Assembly: GCF_029626175.1 (NCBI RefSeq)
Contig: NZ_JARUBM010000002.1
Span: 3,365,001-3,429,000 of the forward strand
Source of the DNA: Micromonospora sp. WMMD1082
GTDB taxonomy: Bacteria; Actinomycetota; Actinomycetes; Mycobacteriales; Micromonosporaceae
Length of the DNA stretch: 64,000 nucleotides
Reading direction: 5' to 3'
Shown: in pieces, positions 38,870 to 50,271 of the stretch
How positions within the stretch are numbered: the first letter of the stretch is position 1
Layout: each line of letters opens with the position of its first letter
Position numbers and translations under genes: made by a program
Notes under the pieces: generated by a model
What the model was told of the DNA's origin: nothing
The model's database searches: none
Seen by the model: the letters and a program-made list of their open reading frames with translations, nothing else

Positions 38870-38924
38870 GCGCGAGGAGTGCAGCGCAGCGGAGCCCCGC
38901 AGTCGCGAACGAAAGGCCGGCACC
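38866..38924 (+). repeat. Intergenic repeat, copy A (nuoC-nuoD junction)
   Basis: It begins gtgagcgcgaggagt, has the core gccccgcagtcgcgaacg, then GAAAGG and a short spacer to GTG 38925. The nuoC stop codon is the TGA in its first bases, and GAAAGG acts as the nuoD ribosome-binding site. It shares most positions with copies B and C. Confidence 0.85.
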
Positions 38925-40250
38925 GTGAGCACCTCGAACTACGCCACCGAGCGCGAGACCAGCGAGGGTCGGGTCTTCAACGTCACCGGTGGGGACTGGG
39001 ACGACGTCGTCTCGGGCGTCGACCCGATCAACGAGGGTCGGATCGTCGTCAACATGGGTCCGCAGCACCCGTCCACGCACGGCGTGCTCCGGTTGATTCT
39101 GGAGCTGGAGGGCGAGACGGTCCGGGAGGCCCGCTCGGTCGTCGGCTACCTGCACACCGGCATCGAGAAGAACCTGGAGTACCGCAACTGGGTACAGGGT
39201 TCGACCTTCGTGACCCGGATGGACTACCTCTCCCCGATCTTCAACGAGACGGCGTACTCCCTCGCGGTGGAGAAGCTGCTCGGCATCACCGACGACGTGA
39301 CCGAGCGGGCCAACACCATCCGGGTGCTCATGATGGAGCTGAACCGGATCTCCTCGCACCTGGTGTGGCTGGCCACCACGGGCATGGAGCTGGGCGCCAT
39401 CTCGATCATGCTCTACGGCTTCCGGGAGCGCGAGTACATCCTGGAGATCTTCGAGCTGATCACCGGCCTGCGGATGAACCACGCGTACGTCCGGCCGGGC
39501 GGGGTCGCCCAGGACGTGCCGGACGAGGCGATCGTCAAGATCCGCGAGTTCCTGAAGGTCATGCCGAAGCGGCTCAAGGAGTACGAGGATCTCCTCTCCG
39601 GCCAGCCGATCTGGTTGGAGCGGACGCGTAACGTCGCGGTGCTCGACGTGACCGGCTGCGTGGCGCTCGGCGTCACCGGGCCGGTGCTCCGCTCGGCGGG
39701 CCTGGCCTGGGACCTGCGCAAGACGATGCCGTACTGCGGCTACGAGACGTACGAGTTCGACGTGCCGACGCACACCGACGGCGACGTCTGGGGCCGGTAC
39801 CTGGTCCGGATGGCCGAGATGCGGGAGTCGCTCAAGCTGGTCGAGCAGGCGCTGGACCGGCTCAGGCCGGGCCCGGTGATGGTGGCCGACAAGAAGATCG
39901 CCTGGCCGGCGCAGCTGGCCATCGGCGTCGACGGCATGGGCAACTCGCTGGAGCACGTCGCCAAGATCATGGGCCAGTCGATGGAGTCCCTGATCCACCA
40001 CTTCAAGCTGGTGACGGAGGGCTTCCGGGTGCCGCCGGGCCAGGTCTACGTCGGCATCGAGTCGCCCCGCGGCGAGCTGGGCGTGCACGCGGTCTCCGAC
40101 GGCGGGACCCGGCCGTACCGGGTGCACTACCGGGAGCCGAGCTTCGTCAACCTCCAGGCCCTGCCCGCGATGGCCGAGGGCGGCCTGATCGCCGACGTGA
40201 TCGCCGGCGGCGCCTCGCTGGACCCCGTCATGGGAGGTTGTGACCGGTGA
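38925..40250 (+). CDS. nuoD: NADH-quinone oxidoreductase subunit D
   Basis: 441 residues from GTG 38925. [22 protein letters not shown] and [15 protein letters not shown] near the start, and HTKL-like [13 protein letters not shown] and [19 protein letters not shown] at the end, are NuoD markers for the quinone-binding 49-kDa subunit. Its stop overlaps the nuoE start. Confidence 0.96.
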   Translation: MSTSNYATERETSEGRVFNVTGGDWDDVVSGVDPINEGRIVVNMGPQHPSTHGVLRLILELEGETVREARSVVGYLHTGIEKNLEYRNWVQGSTFVTRMDYLSPIFNETAYSLAVEKLLGITDDVTERANTIRVLMMELNRISSHLVWLATTGMELGAISIMLYGFREREYILEIFELITGLRMNHAYVRPGGVAQDVPDEAIVKIREFLKVMPKRLKEYEDLLSGQPIWLERTRNVAVLDVTGCVALGVTGPVLRSAGLAWDLRKTMPYCGYETYEFDVPTHTDGDVWGRYLVRMAEMRESLKLVEQALDRLRPGPVMVADKKIAWPAQLAIGVDGMGNSLEHVAKIMGQSMESLIHHFKLVTEGFRVPPGQVYVGIESPRGELGVHAVSDGGTRPYRVHYREPSFVNLQALPAMAEGGLIADVIAGGASLDPVMGGCDR

Positions 40251-41287
40251 CTGTCTTCACTGACGAGACGCGGACCAGGGCACGGGAGATCATCGCCCGC
40301 TACCCGGCGGACCGGTCCCGCTCGGCCCTGCTGCCCCTGCTGCACCTCGTGCAGTCCGAGGAGGGTTACGTCTCCCCGGCCGGCGTGGCGTTCTGCGCCG
40401 AGGTGCTCGGCCTGAACAAGGCCCAGGTCGGCGCGGTCGCCAGCTTCTACACGATGTACAAGCGCCGGCCCACCGGCGACTGGCTGGTCAGCGTCTGCAC
40501 CAACACCATGTGCAACGTGCTCGGTGGCCAGGAGGTCTACGACACCCTCGCCGAGCACCTGGGCGTCGGGCACGACGAGACCACCGCCGACGGCAAGGTC
40601 ACGCTGGAGCACGCCGAGTGCCTGGCCGCCTGCGACTACGGCCCGGTGATGACCGTCAACTACGACTTCTTCGACGGCGTCGACCCGCAGGCCGCGGTCG
40701 GGGTGGTCGACGAGCTGCGCGCCGGTGGCCGGCCCACGCCGAGCCGGGGCGCCCGCCTCTGCACGCTCAAGGAGATGGCGATCCAGCTCGCCGGCTTCGC
40801 CGACCCACGCGAGGGCGCGGTCGCCGACGGGGTGCCGGGCGAGCCGAGCCTGCGCGGCCTGCGGCTGGCCCAGCAGCACGGCATCTCGGCGCCGGGCTTC
40901 GACCCCAGCACCCCGATCCGCAGCGGCCAGGCCGGTGACAAGCCCGCACCGGCCACCCCGGCCAAGGCGGCCCCGACCGGCAGCACCGCGCCCGACGTGC
41001 CGGCACCGGACCGCAAGTCGCCGCAGGTGCGTACCGCGGAGACCCGGCAGCCGGACGCGAAGACCGCCGTGCCGGACGCCCCCGGCACCAAGGTCCCGGT
41101 CGACGGGACGCCGCCCGGACCGCGCGACGCCCAGGCGGCGGAGGCCGCCGGGGCGGCGGCCAACCGGCCGGCCGGTGACGCCAAGCCCGCCGGCGACGAC
41201 GCCGAGGCGCAGGAGCGCAACCTCAGGGAGGCGGAGTCGACCGGCCGAGGCCAGGGCTCCGCGAACGACAAGGGGGCTCAGAAGTGA
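40247..41287 (+). CDS. nuoE: NADH-quinone oxidoreductase subunit E with long C-terminal tail
   Basis: 346 residues from GTG 40247. The thioredoxin-like [2Fe-2S] domain has Cys84 and Cys89 (CTNTMC) and Cys125 and Cys129 (CLAAC). The family is usually near 160-250 residues. Here, residues from about 228 on form a Pro/Ala/Thr/Lys/Asp-rich low-complexity tail of nearly 120 residues with no predicted fold. Its stop overlaps the nuoF start. Confidence 0.94.
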   Translation: MTVFTDETRTRAREIIARYPADRSRSALLPLLHLVQSEEGYVSPAGVAFCAEVLGLNKAQVGAVASFYTMYKRRPTGDWLVSVCTNTMCNVLGGQEVYDTLAEHLGVGHDETTADGKVTLEHAECLAACDYGPVMTVNYDFFDGVDPQAAVGVVDELRAGGRPTPSRGARLCTLKEMAIQLAGFADPREGAVADGVPGEPSLRGLRLAQQHGISAPGFDPSTPIRSGQAGDKPAPATPAKAAPTGSTAPDVPAPDRKSPQVRTAETRQPDAKTAVPDAPGTKVPVDGTPPGPRDAQAAEAAGAAANRPAGDAKPAGDDAEAQERNLREAESTGRGQGSANDKGAQK

Positions 41288-42600
41288 CCACGCCCGCGCC
41301 GCAGACCCTGGCCAAGCTGACGCCGGTGCTCACCAAGCGCTGGCTGTCGCCCGACGCCTGGCGGATCGGCACCTACGAGAGGCTCGACGGCTACGCGGCG
41401 CTGCGTAAGGCGATCAAGGCGCACCCGGACGACCTGATCCAGCTGATCAAGGACTCCGGGCTGCGCGGACGCGGCGGTGCCGGCTTCCCCACCGGCCTGA
41501 AGTGGGGGTTCATCCCGCAGGGCGACGGCAAGCCGCACTACCTCGTGGTCAACGCCGACGAGGGCGAGCCGGGCACCTGCAAGGACCTGCCGCTGATGAC
41601 CCACGACCCGCACTCGCTGGTCGAGGGCGTGATCATCGCGTCGTACGCGATCCGGGCCAACCGGGCCTACATCTACATCCGCGGCGAGGCCGTGCACGCG
41701 GCCCGCCGGCTGCGCAACGCGGTGAACGAGGCGTACGCCAAGGGCTACCTCGGGCGGAACATCCTCGGCTCGGGCTTCGACCTGGAGCTGGTGGTCCACT
41801 CCGGTGCCGGTGCGTACATCTGCGGGGAGGAGACGGCGCTGCTCGACTCCCTGGAGGGCTTCCGGGGGCAGCCCCGGCTGCGCCCGCCGTTCCCCGCCAC
41901 CCACGGCCTGTACGCCAGCCCCACCGTGGTCAACAACGTCGGCACCATCGCCAGCGTGCCGTACATCGTGCTCGGTGGCGCGGACTGGTGGAAGACCATG
42001 GGCACGGAGAAGTCCTCCGGGCCGATGATCTACTCGCTCTCCGGTCGGATCGTCCACCCCGGCCAGTACGAGTGCTCGCTGGGTGTCACCCTGCGCGAGC
42101 TGCTGGAGCTGGCCGGCGGGATGCAGCCCGGCCACAACCTGAAGTTCTGGACCCCGGGCGGGTCGTCCACGCCGCTGCTCACCGCCGAGCACCTGGACGT
42201 CCCGCTGGACTTCGAGGGGGTGGCTGCCGCCGGCTCGATCCTCGGCACCACGGCCACCCAGATCTTCTCCGACCAGGACTGCCCGGTCTACGCGACCTAC
42301 CGGTGGCTGGAGTTCTACCACCACGAGTCGTGCGGCAAGTGCACCCCGTGCCGGGAGGGCAACTACTGGATGGTCCGGGTCTACCGGCGCATCCTCTCCG
42401 GCACCGGCACCCACGACGACCTGGACACCCTGCTCGACACCTGCGACAACATTCTCGGCCGCTCGTTCTGCGGCCTCGGTGACGGCGCCACCAGCTCGGT
42501 GACCTCGTCGCTGCAGTACTTCAAGCAGGACTACCTCGACTACATCGAGGGACGGACCGCGCCGAAGTTGTCCGACAAGCAGTTGGTGGGAGCCCACTGA
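41284..42600 (+). CDS. nuoF: NADH-quinone oxidoreductase subunit F
   Basis: 438 residues from GTG 41284. NADH/FMN sites are [18 protein letters not shown] and [13 protein letters not shown]; the N3 [4Fe-4S] ligands lie in [15 protein letters not shown], with a distant Cys in FCGLGD. It is the NADH-oxidising subunit. Confidence 0.96.
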   Translation: MTTPAPQTLAKLTPVLTKRWLSPDAWRIGTYERLDGYAALRKAIKAHPDDLIQLIKDSGLRGRGGAGFPTGLKWGFIPQGDGKPHYLVVNADEGEPGTCKDLPLMTHDPHSLVEGVIIASYAIRANRAYIYIRGEAVHAARRLRNAVNEAYAKGYLGRNILGSGFDLELVVHSGAGAYICGEETALLDSLEGFRGQPRLRPPFPATHGLYASPTVVNNVGTIASVPYIVLGGADWWKTMGTEKSSGPMIYSLSGRIVHPGQYECSLGVTLRELLELAGGMQPGHNLKFWTPGGSSTPLLTAEHLDVPLDFEGVAAAGSILGTTATQIFSDQDCPVYATYRWLEFYHHESCGKCTPCREGNYWMVRVYRRILSGTGTHDDLDTLLDTCDNILGRSFCGLGDGATSSVTSSLQYFKQDYLDYIEGRTAPKLSDKQLVGAH

Positions 42601-42601
42601 T

Positions 42602-42658
42602 GCGAGTGCGAGGAGTGAGCGGAGCGAGCCCCGCAGCCGCGAGCGAAAGGCGAGCACA
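42602..42658 (+). repeat. Intergenic repeat, copy B (nuoF-nuoG junction)
   Basis: gcgagtgcgaggagtgagc, then a core gagccccgcagccgcgagc, GAAAGG and a 9-base spacer to GTG 42659. It begins directly after the nuoF stop. It differs from copies A and C by scattered substitutions and a 4-base length difference in the middle. Confidence 0.85.
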
Positions 42659-45154
42659 GTGACGGACGTTGCCAAGTCGACCGACACGGTCACGCTCACC
42701 ATCGACGGCGTCGAGGTCACCGCCCCGAAGGGGGCGCTGCTGATCCGTGTCGCCGAACAGATGGGCACCGAGATCCCCCGGTTCTGCGACCACCCGCTGC
42801 TGGCGCCGGCCGGCGCCTGCCGGCAGTGCCTGGTGGAGGTGGAGGGGCAGCGCAAGCCCGTCGCCTCCTGCACCCAGACGGTCGCCGACGGCATGGTGGT
42901 CCGTACCCAGCTCACCTCCCCGGTCGCCAAGAAGGCGCAGGAGGGGATCATGGAGCTGCTGCTGGTGAACCACCCGCTCGACTGCCCGATGTGCGACAAG
43001 GGCGGCGAGTGCCCGCTGCAGAACCAGGCCATGTCGACCGGTCGCAGCGACTCCCGCTTCCACGAGCACAAGCGGGAGTACCCGAAGCCGCTGCCGATCA
43101 GCACCCAGGTGCTGCTCGACCGCGAACGGTGCGTGCTCTGCCAGCGCTGCACCCGGTTCACCGAGGAGATCGCCGGCGACAAGTTCATCGACCTGATGAA
43201 CCGCTCCTCCGCCGAAGAGATCAACATCTACCGGGACGAGGAGTACGGCGCCGAGGGCGAGGAAGGGGACGTCCCCTTCAACTCGTACTTCTCCGGCAAC
43301 ACCGTGCAGATCTGCCCGGTCGGCGCGCTGACCGGCACCCAGTACCGGTTCCGCGCCCGCCCCTTCGACCTGGTCTCCAGCCCGAGCGTCTGCGAGCACT
43401 GCTCGGCCGGCTGCGCCCAGCGCACCGACTGGCGCCGGGGCAAGGTGCTGCGCCGGCTGGCCGGCGACGACCCGCAGGTCAACGAGGAGTGGAACTGCGA
43501 CAAGGGGCGGTGGGGCTTCCAGTACGCTCGCGCCGCCGACCGGCTCACCACCCCGCTGGTCCGCGACGAGCGCACCGGCGAGCTGCGGGAGGCGTCCTGG
43601 AGCGAGGCGCTCAGCGTCGCGGCCGAGGGGCTGCGCGCGGCCCGGGACGCGGGCCAGGGTGCCGGGGTGCTCACCGGCGGTCGGCTGACCGTCGAGGACG
43701 CGTACGCGTACGCCAAGTTCGCCCGGGTCGCACTGCACACCAACGACATCGACTTCCGGGCCCGCCCGGTCTCCCGCGAGGAGGCCGACTTCCTGGCCAG
43801 CACCGTCGCCGGCAGCACCGACGTCACCTACACCGACGTCGAGAACGCCCCGGCCGTGGTGCTGGTCGGGTTGGAGCCGGAGGAGGAGTGCCCGATCCTC
43901 TTCCTGCGGCTGCGCAAGGCGTACCTGAAGAACAAGCTCAAGGTGTACGCGATCGCGCCGTTCGCCACCCGGGGTCTGGAGAAGCTCGGTGCCAAGCTGG
44001 CCCGGGTGGTGCCGGGCGAGGAGGCCGGGGTGCTCGCCGAGCACGCCACGGTCGCCGAGGCGCTCGGCACCGAGGGCGCGATCCTGATCGTCGGCGAGCG
44101 GCTGGCCACCGTGCCGGGCGGCCTCTCCGCCGCCGCCGAGGTGGCCGCGCGTACCGGGGCGAAGCTGGCGTGGGTGCCGCGCCGCGCCGGTGACCGGGGT
44201 GCCGTCGACACCGGCTGCCTGCCCAACCTGCTGCCCGGCGGGCGCCTGGTCACCGAGCCGGCCGCCCGCGCCGAGCTGGGTGAGGCGTGGGACATCCCGG
44301 CCGGGGTGATCCCGAGCCAGGCCGGTCGGGACACCGACGGCATCCTCGCCGCCGCCGCCGCGGGCCAGCTCGGCGCGCTGGTGGTGGCCGGGGTCGACCC
44401 GGCGGACCTGGCCGACCCGCGGCTGGCCGAGCAGGCCCTGGACGCGGTGCCGTTCCTGGTCAGCCTGGAGCTGCGGGCCAGCGCGGTGACCCGCCGGGCG
44501 AACGTGGTCCTGCCGGTCGCCCCGGTGGTCGAGAAGGCCGGCAGCTTCCTGGACTGGGAGGGTCGGCTGCGTCCCTTCGACGCGGTGCTGGACACGGCCG
44601 CGATGACCGACGGCCGGGTGCTCGACGCGCTCGCGGCCCAGCTGGACGTGCGGCTGGGCACCGGGGACGTGCTGACCGTCCGGCGCGAGCTGGGTGGCCT
44701 GCCGGCGACCCGGGTGGCGCCGCCCGCCGCCCCGTCGGTCGCGCCGGCACCGGTGCCGCAGCCGGGCGCCGGCGAGGCGGTCCTGGCGACCTGGCACCAG
44801 CTGATCGACCTGGGCAGCCTCACCGACGGCGACGAGCACCTGGGCGGCACCGCCCGCCCGCCGGTGGTCCGGCTGGGTAAGGGCAGCGCGGAGGCGCTCG
44901 GTGTGGCCGACGGTGACCCGGTGACGGTGGGCACCGACCGGGGGGCGCTGACCCTCCCGGCGGCGATCACCGAGATGCCGGACGGCGTGGTCTGGCTGCC
45001 CACCAACTCGCCCGGCGCGACCGTGCGCCGCAGCCTGGGCGCGAGCTCCGGCGCGGTGGTGCGGGTCTCCGCACCCGGCGCGACCGGGCCGGTCGCCGCC
45101 GACGCGGCCGGCCGGCCGGGCCCGATACTCAACTCCTCCGGGGGTACGGCATGA
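42659..45154 (+). CDS. nuoG: NADH-quinone oxidoreductase subunit G
   Basis: 831 residues from GTG 42659. The N-terminal [2Fe-2S] domain has [15 protein letters not shown]. It is followed by [17 protein letters not shown], a further [10 protein letters not shown] [4Fe-4S] pair, then a molybdopterin-oxidoreductase-like domain starting with [15 protein letters not shown]. The last ~150 residues are Pro/Ala-rich with a terminal beta-barrel-like segment. Its stop overlaps the nuoH start. Confidence 0.95.
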   Translation: MTDVAKSTDTVTLTIDGVEVTAPKGALLIRVAEQMGTEIPRFCDHPLLAPAGACRQCLVEVEGQRKPVASCTQTVADGMVVRTQLTSPVAKKAQEGIMELLLVNHPLDCPMCDKGGECPLQNQAMSTGRSDSRFHEHKREYPKPLPISTQVLLDRERCVLCQRCTRFTEEIAGDKFIDLMNRSSAEEINIYRDEEYGAEGEEGDVPFNSYFSGNTVQICPVGALTGTQYRFRARPFDLVSSPSVCEHCSAGCAQRTDWRRGKVLRRLAGDDPQVNEEWNCDKGRWGFQYARAADRLTTPLVRDERTGELREASWSEALSVAAEGLRAARDAGQGAGVLTGGRLTVEDAYAYAKFARVALHTNDIDFRARPVSREEADFLASTVAGSTDVTYTDVENAPAVVLVGLEPEEECPILFLRLRKAYLKNKLKVYAIAPFATRGLEKLGAKLARVVPGEEAGVLAEHATVAEALGTEGAILIVGERLATVPGGLSAAAEVAARTGAKLAWVPRRAGDRGAVDTGCLPNLLPGGRLVTEPAARAELGEAWDIPAGVIPSQAGRDTDGILAAAAAGQLGALVVAGVDPADLADPRLAEQALDAVPFLVSLELRASAVTRRANVVLPVAPVVEKAGSFLDWEGRLRPFDAVLDTAAMTDGRVLDALAAQLDVRLGTGDVLTVRRELGGLPATRVAPPAAPSVAPAPVPQPGAGEAVLATWHQLIDLGSLTDGDEHLGGTARPPVVRLGKGSAEALGVADGDPVTVGTDRGALTLPAAITEMPDGVVWLPTNSPGATVRRSLGASSGAVVRVSAPGATGPVAADAAGRPGPILNSSGGTA

Positions 45155-46497
45155 ACTACCTCGCCCAGGCGCCGTCGCTGAGCGACTTCGGCCACGACCC
45201 GTGGTGGCTGATCCTCGGCAAGATCGTCTTCGCCTTCCTGGTCGCCCTGCTCGGCACGCTGCTCGGCGTCTGGTTCGAGCGCCGGGTCGTCGGCTTCATG
45301 CAGGTGCGCCCCGGCCCCAACCAGCTCGGCCCGTTCGGTCTGCTGCAGACGCTCGCCGACGGCCTGAAGATGGCCTTCAAGGAGGACATCCTCCCGCGCT
45401 CGTCGGACAAGGTCATCTACTTCTTCGCCCCGGCCATCTCGGTGATCTGTGCGGTCACCGCGCTGTCGGTGATCCCGTTCGGCCCGATGGTGAGCATCTT
45501 CGGTCACCAGACGCCGTTGCAGGTCACCGACGTGCCGGTGGCGGTGCTGGTGGTGCTCGCGCTCTCGTCGATGGCGGTCTACGGCATCGTGCTCGCCGGC
45601 TGGGCCTCCGGCTCGACGTACCCGCTGCTCGGCGGTCTGCGCTCCAGCGCCCAGCTGATCTCCTACGAGGTGGCGCTGGGGCTGTCCATCGTGGCGGTGT
45701 TCATGCTCGCCGGCACGATGTCCACCAGCGAGATCGTGGCCGCGCAGGGCAACGGCATCGAGCTGAACGTCTTCGGCTTCAACATCGACGGCCCCGGCTG
45801 GTACGCGCTGCTGCTCTTCCCCAGCTTCGTCGTCTTCTTCATCTCCATCGTCGGCGAGACCAACCGGCCGCCGTTCGACCTGCCGGAGGCGGAGTCGGAG
45901 CTGGTGGCCGGCTTCATGACGGAGTACAGCTCGTTGAAGTTCGCGCTGATCATGCTCAGCGAGTACGTCGCGATGGTGACCATGTCGGCCTTCACCGTGA
46001 CGCTCTTCCTCGGCGGCTGGTACGCGCCGTGGCCGATCAGCGCCTGGTCGGGGGCCAACTCCGGCTGGTGGCCGCTGCTCTGGTTCTTCGCCAAGGTGAT
46101 CGCGCTGGTCTTCGTCTTCGTCTGGCTGCGGGGCACGCTGCCCCGGCTGCGGTACGACCAGCTCATGCGCCTCGGCTGGAAGGTGCTGATCCCGGTCAGC
46201 CTGGTCTGGATCGTGTTCCTCGCCAGCTGGCTCAAGGTGCAGAACTGGGAGCGCAACGACCGGCTGGTCCTGTTCGGGGTCGTCGGCGGCGTGCTGCTGA
46301 TCGCCTCGCTGTTCTGGCCGAGCCGCAAGCCGCAGCCGAAGCCGACCCTCGCCGAGCAGGTCGACAACCGGCCGCAGGGCAGCTTCCCGCTGCCCCCGCT
46401 GGATCTCCAGGTACCACCGAGCCCGCGCACCCGGCGCATGGTCGCCGAGCGGGAGCCGGCCAACGCTCCCGCCGGCCAGGACTCTGAGGAGGTGTGA
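45151..46497 (+). CDS. nuoH: NADH-quinone oxidoreductase subunit H
   Basis: 448 residues from ATG 45151 (ATGA overlap). About eight membrane helices; [25 protein letters not shown] and [27 protein letters not shown] are NuoH signatures around the quinone channel. A hydrophilic C-terminal tail of about 60 residues, rich in Pro and Arg, extends beyond the usual end. Confidence 0.96.
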   Translation: MNYLAQAPSLSDFGHDPWWLILGKIVFAFLVALLGTLLGVWFERRVVGFMQVRPGPNQLGPFGLLQTLADGLKMAFKEDILPRSSDKVIYFFAPAISVICAVTALSVIPFGPMVSIFGHQTPLQVTDVPVAVLVVLALSSMAVYGIVLAGWASGSTYPLLGGLRSSAQLISYEVALGLSIVAVFMLAGTMSTSEIVAAQGNGIELNVFGFNIDGPGWYALLLFPSFVVFFISIVGETNRPPFDLPEAESELVAGFMTEYSSLKFALIMLSEYVAMVTMSAFTVTLFLGGWYAPWPISAWSGANSGWWPLLWFFAKVIALVFVFVWLRGTLPRLRYDQLMRLGWKVLIPVSLVWIVFLASWLKVQNWERNDRLVLFGVVGGVLLIASLFWPSRKPQPKPTLAEQVDNRPQGSFPLPPLDLQVPPSPRTRRMVAEREPANAPAGQDSEEV

Positions 46498-46498
46498 C

Positions 46499-47140
46499 GT
46501 GGGCGCGATCACCGGAACGTTCAAGGGCTTCGGGGTCACCTTCTCGCACATGTTCAGGAAGGTCGTCACCACCGACTATCCGTTCACCCCGCCGAAGCCG
46601 GCGCCGCGCTACCACGGGCGGCACATCCTCAACCGGCACCCGGACGGGCTGGAGAAGTGCATCGGCTGCGAGCTGTGCGCCTGGGCCTGCCCGGCGGACG
46701 CGATCTACGTCGAGGGCGGCGACAACACCGACGAGCAGCGCTTCTCGCCGGGTGAGCGGTACGCCAGCGTCTACCAGATCAACTACGCCCGGTGCATCTT
46801 CTGCGGGCTCTGCATCGAGGCCTGCCCGACCCGCTCGTTGACCATGAGCAACGAGTACGAGCTGGCCCGGGACAACCGGCAGGACCTGATCTTTACCAAG
46901 GAGCAGCTGCTGGCGCCGCTGCTGCCGGGGATGGAGCAGCCGCCGCACCCGATGCGCCTGGGCGAGAGCGAGAAGGACTACTACATCGGCAGCCTCACCA
47001 ACCCGGGCACCTCCGCCGGGGCGGAGCGCTCCCCGATGGGTCCGGGCCGCTACCAGATCGACGAGCATCCCGGCGTCACCTTCCCCGGTGCCGAGCAGGC
47101 CGCCCAGCGCGCCGAGGCGGAGAAGGGAGAGACGGCATGA
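46499..47140 (+). CDS. nuoI: NADH-quinone oxidoreductase subunit I
   Basis: 213 residues from GTG 46499, 1 base after nuoH. Two [4Fe-4S] motifs are [12 protein letters not shown] and [12 protein letters not shown], which carry clusters N6a and N6b. The C-terminal 80 residues form an extension common in actinobacteria. Confidence 0.96.
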   Translation: MGAITGTFKGFGVTFSHMFRKVVTTDYPFTPPKPAPRYHGRHILNRHPDGLEKCIGCELCAWACPADAIYVEGGDNTDEQRFSPGERYASVYQINYARCIFCGLCIEACPTRSLTMSNEYELARDNRQDLIFTKEQLLAPLLPGMEQPPHPMRLGESEKDYYIGSLTNPGTSAGAERSPMGPGRYQIDEHPGVTFPGAEQAAQRAEAEKGETA

Positions 47141-47907
47141 CCACGTCGACGCTGCTCGCCGCCTCCGGTGCGGTCTCCGGCGGCGAGGCGGTGACCTTCT
47201 GGATCCTGGCCCCGCTCGCGCTGGCCGGCGCGATCGGCATGGTCGCGGCCCGCAACGCGGTGCACTCGGCCCTCTGGCTGGTGCTGACCATGCTCAGCCT
47301 GGGCGTGTTCTACGTGCTCCAGGCCGGGCCGTTCATCGGCATGGTGCAGATCATCGTCTACACCGGCGCGATCATGATGCTCTTCCTCTTCGTGCTGATG
47401 CTGGTCGGCCGCGAGGCGTCGGACTCACTGATCGAGGTGCTGCGCGGCCAGCGGATCGCGGCGATCGGGTTGGGCCTCGGCTTCGCCGGCCTGCTCGGCA
47501 GCGGGATCTACCGGGCCACGCAGGGCGTCACCCCGGTCGGGCTGGAGCAGGCCAACGCCGGCGGCAACGTGCAGAGCATCGCCCGGTTGCTCTACACCGA
47601 CTACGTCTTCGCGTTCGAGCTCACCGCCGCACTGTTGATCACCGCGACCATCGGCGGCATGATCCTCGCGCGCGTGGAGCGTCGCAAGGAGGACAGGCAC
47701 GACCAGGTGGCGACCATGAAGGCCCGCTTCGCGCCCGGCAACTACCCCGGCCCGAAGCCCGGCCCGGGCGTCTTCGCCACCTCCTCGTCGGTGGCCACCC
47801 CGGCCCGCCTGCCGGACGGGCGGCTGAGCGACCGGAGCACGCCGGACATCCTGCCGGTCCGCGAGCTGACCGCCGAGGAGACCACTCTGAAGGGCACTGA
47901 GAAATGA
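47137..47907 (+). CDS. nuoJ: NADH-quinone oxidoreductase subunit J
   Basis: 256 residues from ATG 47137. Five membrane helices include [23 protein letters not shown], the pi-bulge helix of NuoJ. The hydrophilic tail of about 80 residues is longer than usual. Its stop overlaps the nuoK start. Confidence 0.94.
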   Translation: MTTSTLLAASGAVSGGEAVTFWILAPLALAGAIGMVAARNAVHSALWLVLTMLSLGVFYVLQAGPFIGMVQIIVYTGAIMMLFLFVLMLVGREASDSLIEVLRGQRIAAIGLGLGFAGLLGSGIYRATQGVTPVGLEQANAGGNVQSIARLLYTDYVFAFELTAALLITATIGGMILARVERRKEDRHDQVATMKARFAPGNYPGPKPGPGVFATSSSVATPARLPDGRLSDRSTPDILPVRELTAEETTLKGTEK

Positions 47908-48221
47908 GTGACTTCTTCTCGGTCGAGCCGAACTACTACCTGGTCCTCTCGGCGGTGCTGTTCACCATCGGCGCGGCCGGGGTGCTGGTCCGGCGCAATG
48001 CGATCGTGCTGTTCATGTGCGTCGAGCTGATGCTCAACGCGGCCAACCTGGCACTGGTCACCTTCAGCCGGATGAACGGTGACCTCAACGGTCAGATCAT
48101 GGCGTTCTTCGTGATGGTGGTGGCGGCGGCCGAGGTCGTGGTCGGGCTGGCCATCATCATGGCGATCTTCCGCACCCGACGCTCCGCCAGCGTCGACGAC
48201 GCCAACCTGCTGAAGTACTAG
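47904..48221 (+). CDS. nuoK: NADH-quinone oxidoreductase subunit K
   Basis: 105 residues from ATG 47904. Three helices with conserved acidic residues in [14 protein letters not shown] and [17 protein letters not shown], the Glu pair used in proton movement. Confidence 0.95.
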   Translation: MSDFFSVEPNYYLVLSAVLFTIGAAGVLVRRNAIVLFMCVELMLNAANLALVTFSRMNGDLNGQIMAFFVMVVAAAEVVVGLAIIMAIFRTRRSASVDDANLLKY

Positions 48222-48233
48222 AGGGGCCCACCG

Positions 48234-50192
48234 GTGGACGAAATCGTGACGTACGCCCAGGCCGCTCCGGCCGAGACCGTCTCGTACGCGACGGCCGACG
48301 GGCTGCTGAGCAGTGTCTGGCTGCTGGTGGCGATCCCGCTGGTCAGCGCGGCCGTCCTGCTGCTGCTCGGGCGGCGGGCCGACCGCTGGGGGCACTGGCT
48401 CGGGGTGGCCTCGGTCGGTGCCGCGTTCCTGCTCGGCCTGAGCTACTTCCTCGGCCTGCGCGGCCTGGAGAACAAGTCCGTCGAGCTGAGCCTCTGGGAC
48501 TTCATCGTGGTCGGCGGGCTGCACGTCGACTTCGGGCTGCTCTTCGACCCGCTGGCCGGGGTCTTCGTCCTGCTGATCACCGGCGTGGGCTTCCTGATCC
48601 ATTTGTACGCGGTCGAGTACATGGCGCACGACGAGGGCCGGCGGCGGTTCTTCGCCTACTTCAACCTCTTCGTCGCGGCCATGCTGCTGCTGGTCCTCGG
48701 CAACAACTACGTGATGCTCTACTTCGGCTGGGAGGGCGTCGGTCTGGCGTCGTACCTGCTGATCTCCTTCTGGTACACCAAGCCGGCCGCCGCGACCGCC
48801 GGCAAGAAGGCGTTCCTGATGAACCGGGTCGGCGACGCCGGCCTCGCCATCGGCATCTTCATCATGTTCGCCACCCTGGGCACCACCCAGTACGACGAGG
48901 TGTTCAGCGGGGTTGGGGCGCTGGCCGGCGGCACCGTGCTGGTGCTCGGCCTGCTCCTGCTGCTCGGCGCGGCCGGCAAGTCCGGCCAGTTCCCGCTCCA
49001 GGCCTGGTTGCCGGATGCGATGGAGGGCCCGACCCCGGTGTCGGCGCTCATCCACGCCGCGACGATGGTCACCGCCGGCGTCTACCTGATCGCCCGGTCG
49101 AACCCGATCTTCTCGGCCAACTCCACCCTGCAACTGGTGGTGGTCAGCGTCGGCGCGCTGACCCTGCTGATCGGCGCGATCATCGGTTGCGCCAAGGACG
49201 ACATCAAGCGGGTACTGGCCTGGTCGACGGTGAGCCAGATCGGCTACATGTTCCTCGGCGTCGGCCTGGGCGGCGCGGCGTACGCGCTGGCCATCGTGCA
49301 CCTGCTGGCGCACGGCTTCTTCAAGGCCAACATGTTCCTCGGCGCCGGCTCGGTGATGCACGGCATGAACGACCAGGTGGACATCCGCCGCTTCGGTGGC
49401 CTGTCCCGGTACATGAAGATCACCTGGCTGACCTTCGGCGCCGGCTGGCTGGCCATCATCGGCATGTTCCCCTTCTCCGGCTACTTCTCCAAGGAGCCGA
49501 TCATCGCCGCGGCCTTCGAGCGGGAGGGGTGGACGGCCTGGTTGTTCGGCGGGGCGGCGGTGCTCGGTGCCGCGCTGACCGCGTTCTACATGACCCGGCT
49601 GTTCGTGCTCACCTTCCACGGCCCCAAGCGCTGGACCACGGACATCGAGCACCCGCACGAGTCCCCGCCGCTGATGACCGTTCCGCTGATCCTGCTCGGC
49701 GTCGGCTCGCTGGGCGCCGGCTGGCTGCTGGCCACCTCCGTCCCGGACTGGCTGACCGCCACCGCCGGGCTCGGCGCGGCGGAGGCGCACCACGAGGCGG
49801 TGCTGCCGCACTGGGCGATCGTGGTGTTGTCGCTGGGCGTCACGGTCCTCGGTGCCGCGCTGGGCTGGCTGTTGTTCCGCAACGGCACGGCGACCGCGCC
49901 GCAGCCGGCCGGGGTGCTGGTCACCGCCGCCCGCAAGAACCTCTACACCGACGCGGTGAACGAGGCGGTCTTCGAGAAGCCGGGCATCTTCCTCACCCGG
50001 GCACTGGTCTACCTGGACAACCGGGGCATCGACGGGCTGGTCAACGGGCTCGCCGCGGGGGTAGGCGGTGGATCGGGCCGGCTCCGGCGGCTGCAGACCG
50101 GCTTCGTCCGGTCGTACGCCACCTCGATCCTGACCGGCGCGCTGCTGGTGGTGGCCGCCTTCCTGGCCGTACAGGCGGGGTGGTTGGCGTGA
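48234..50192 (+). CDS. nuoL: NADH-quinone oxidoreductase subunit L
   Basis: 652 residues from GTG 48234, with GAGGGG upstream. It is an antiporter-like subunit: GWEGVGLASYLLISFW, AAGKSGQFPLQAWLPDAMEGPTPVSALIHAATMVTAGVYL are hallmarks, with the proton-path Lys and His visible in these segments, followed by a C-terminal lateral-helix region. It is separated from nuoM by 79 bases, a larger gap than most in the operon. Confidence 0.95.
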   Translation: MDEIVTYAQAAPAETVSYATADGLLSSVWLLVAIPLVSAAVLLLLGRRADRWGHWLGVASVGAAFLLGLSYFLGLRGLENKSVELSLWDFIVVGGLHVDFGLLFDPLAGVFVLLITGVGFLIHLYAVEYMAHDEGRRRFFAYFNLFVAAMLLLVLGNNYVMLYFGWEGVGLASYLLISFWYTKPAAATAGKKAFLMNRVGDAGLAIGIFIMFATLGTTQYDEVFSGVGALAGGTVLVLGLLLLLGAAGKSGQFPLQAWLPDAMEGPTPVSALIHAATMVTAGVYLIARSNPIFSANSTLQLVVVSVGALTLLIGAIIGCAKDDIKRVLAWSTVSQIGYMFLGVGLGGAAYALAIVHLLAHGFFKANMFLGAGSVMHGMNDQVDIRRFGGLSRYMKITWLTFGAGWLAIIGMFPFSGYFSKEPIIAAAFEREGWTAWLFGGAAVLGAALTAFYMTRLFVLTFHGPKRWTTDIEHPHESPPLMTVPLILLGVGSLGAGWLLATSVPDWLTATAGLGAAEAHHEAVLPHWAIVVLSLGVTVLGAALGWLLFRNGTATAPQPAGVLVTAARKNLYTDAVNEAVFEKPGIFLTRALVYLDNRGIDGLVNGLAAGVGGGSGRLRRLQTGFVRSYATSILTGALLVVAAFLAVQAGWLA

Positions 50193-50271
50193 TCGACCTC
50201 AAGAGGCCGACAGCCTCTCAGGCGGCCGTCGCCGACGGACCGCACAGTGACGACGGAGGTAAGGCCGCATA

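Noticed and set aside
47742..49811. 689-codon open frame on the minus strand opposite nuoJ-nuoL
   Set aside because: Three well-conserved nuo genes cover it and its product is low-complexity; it is a shadow.
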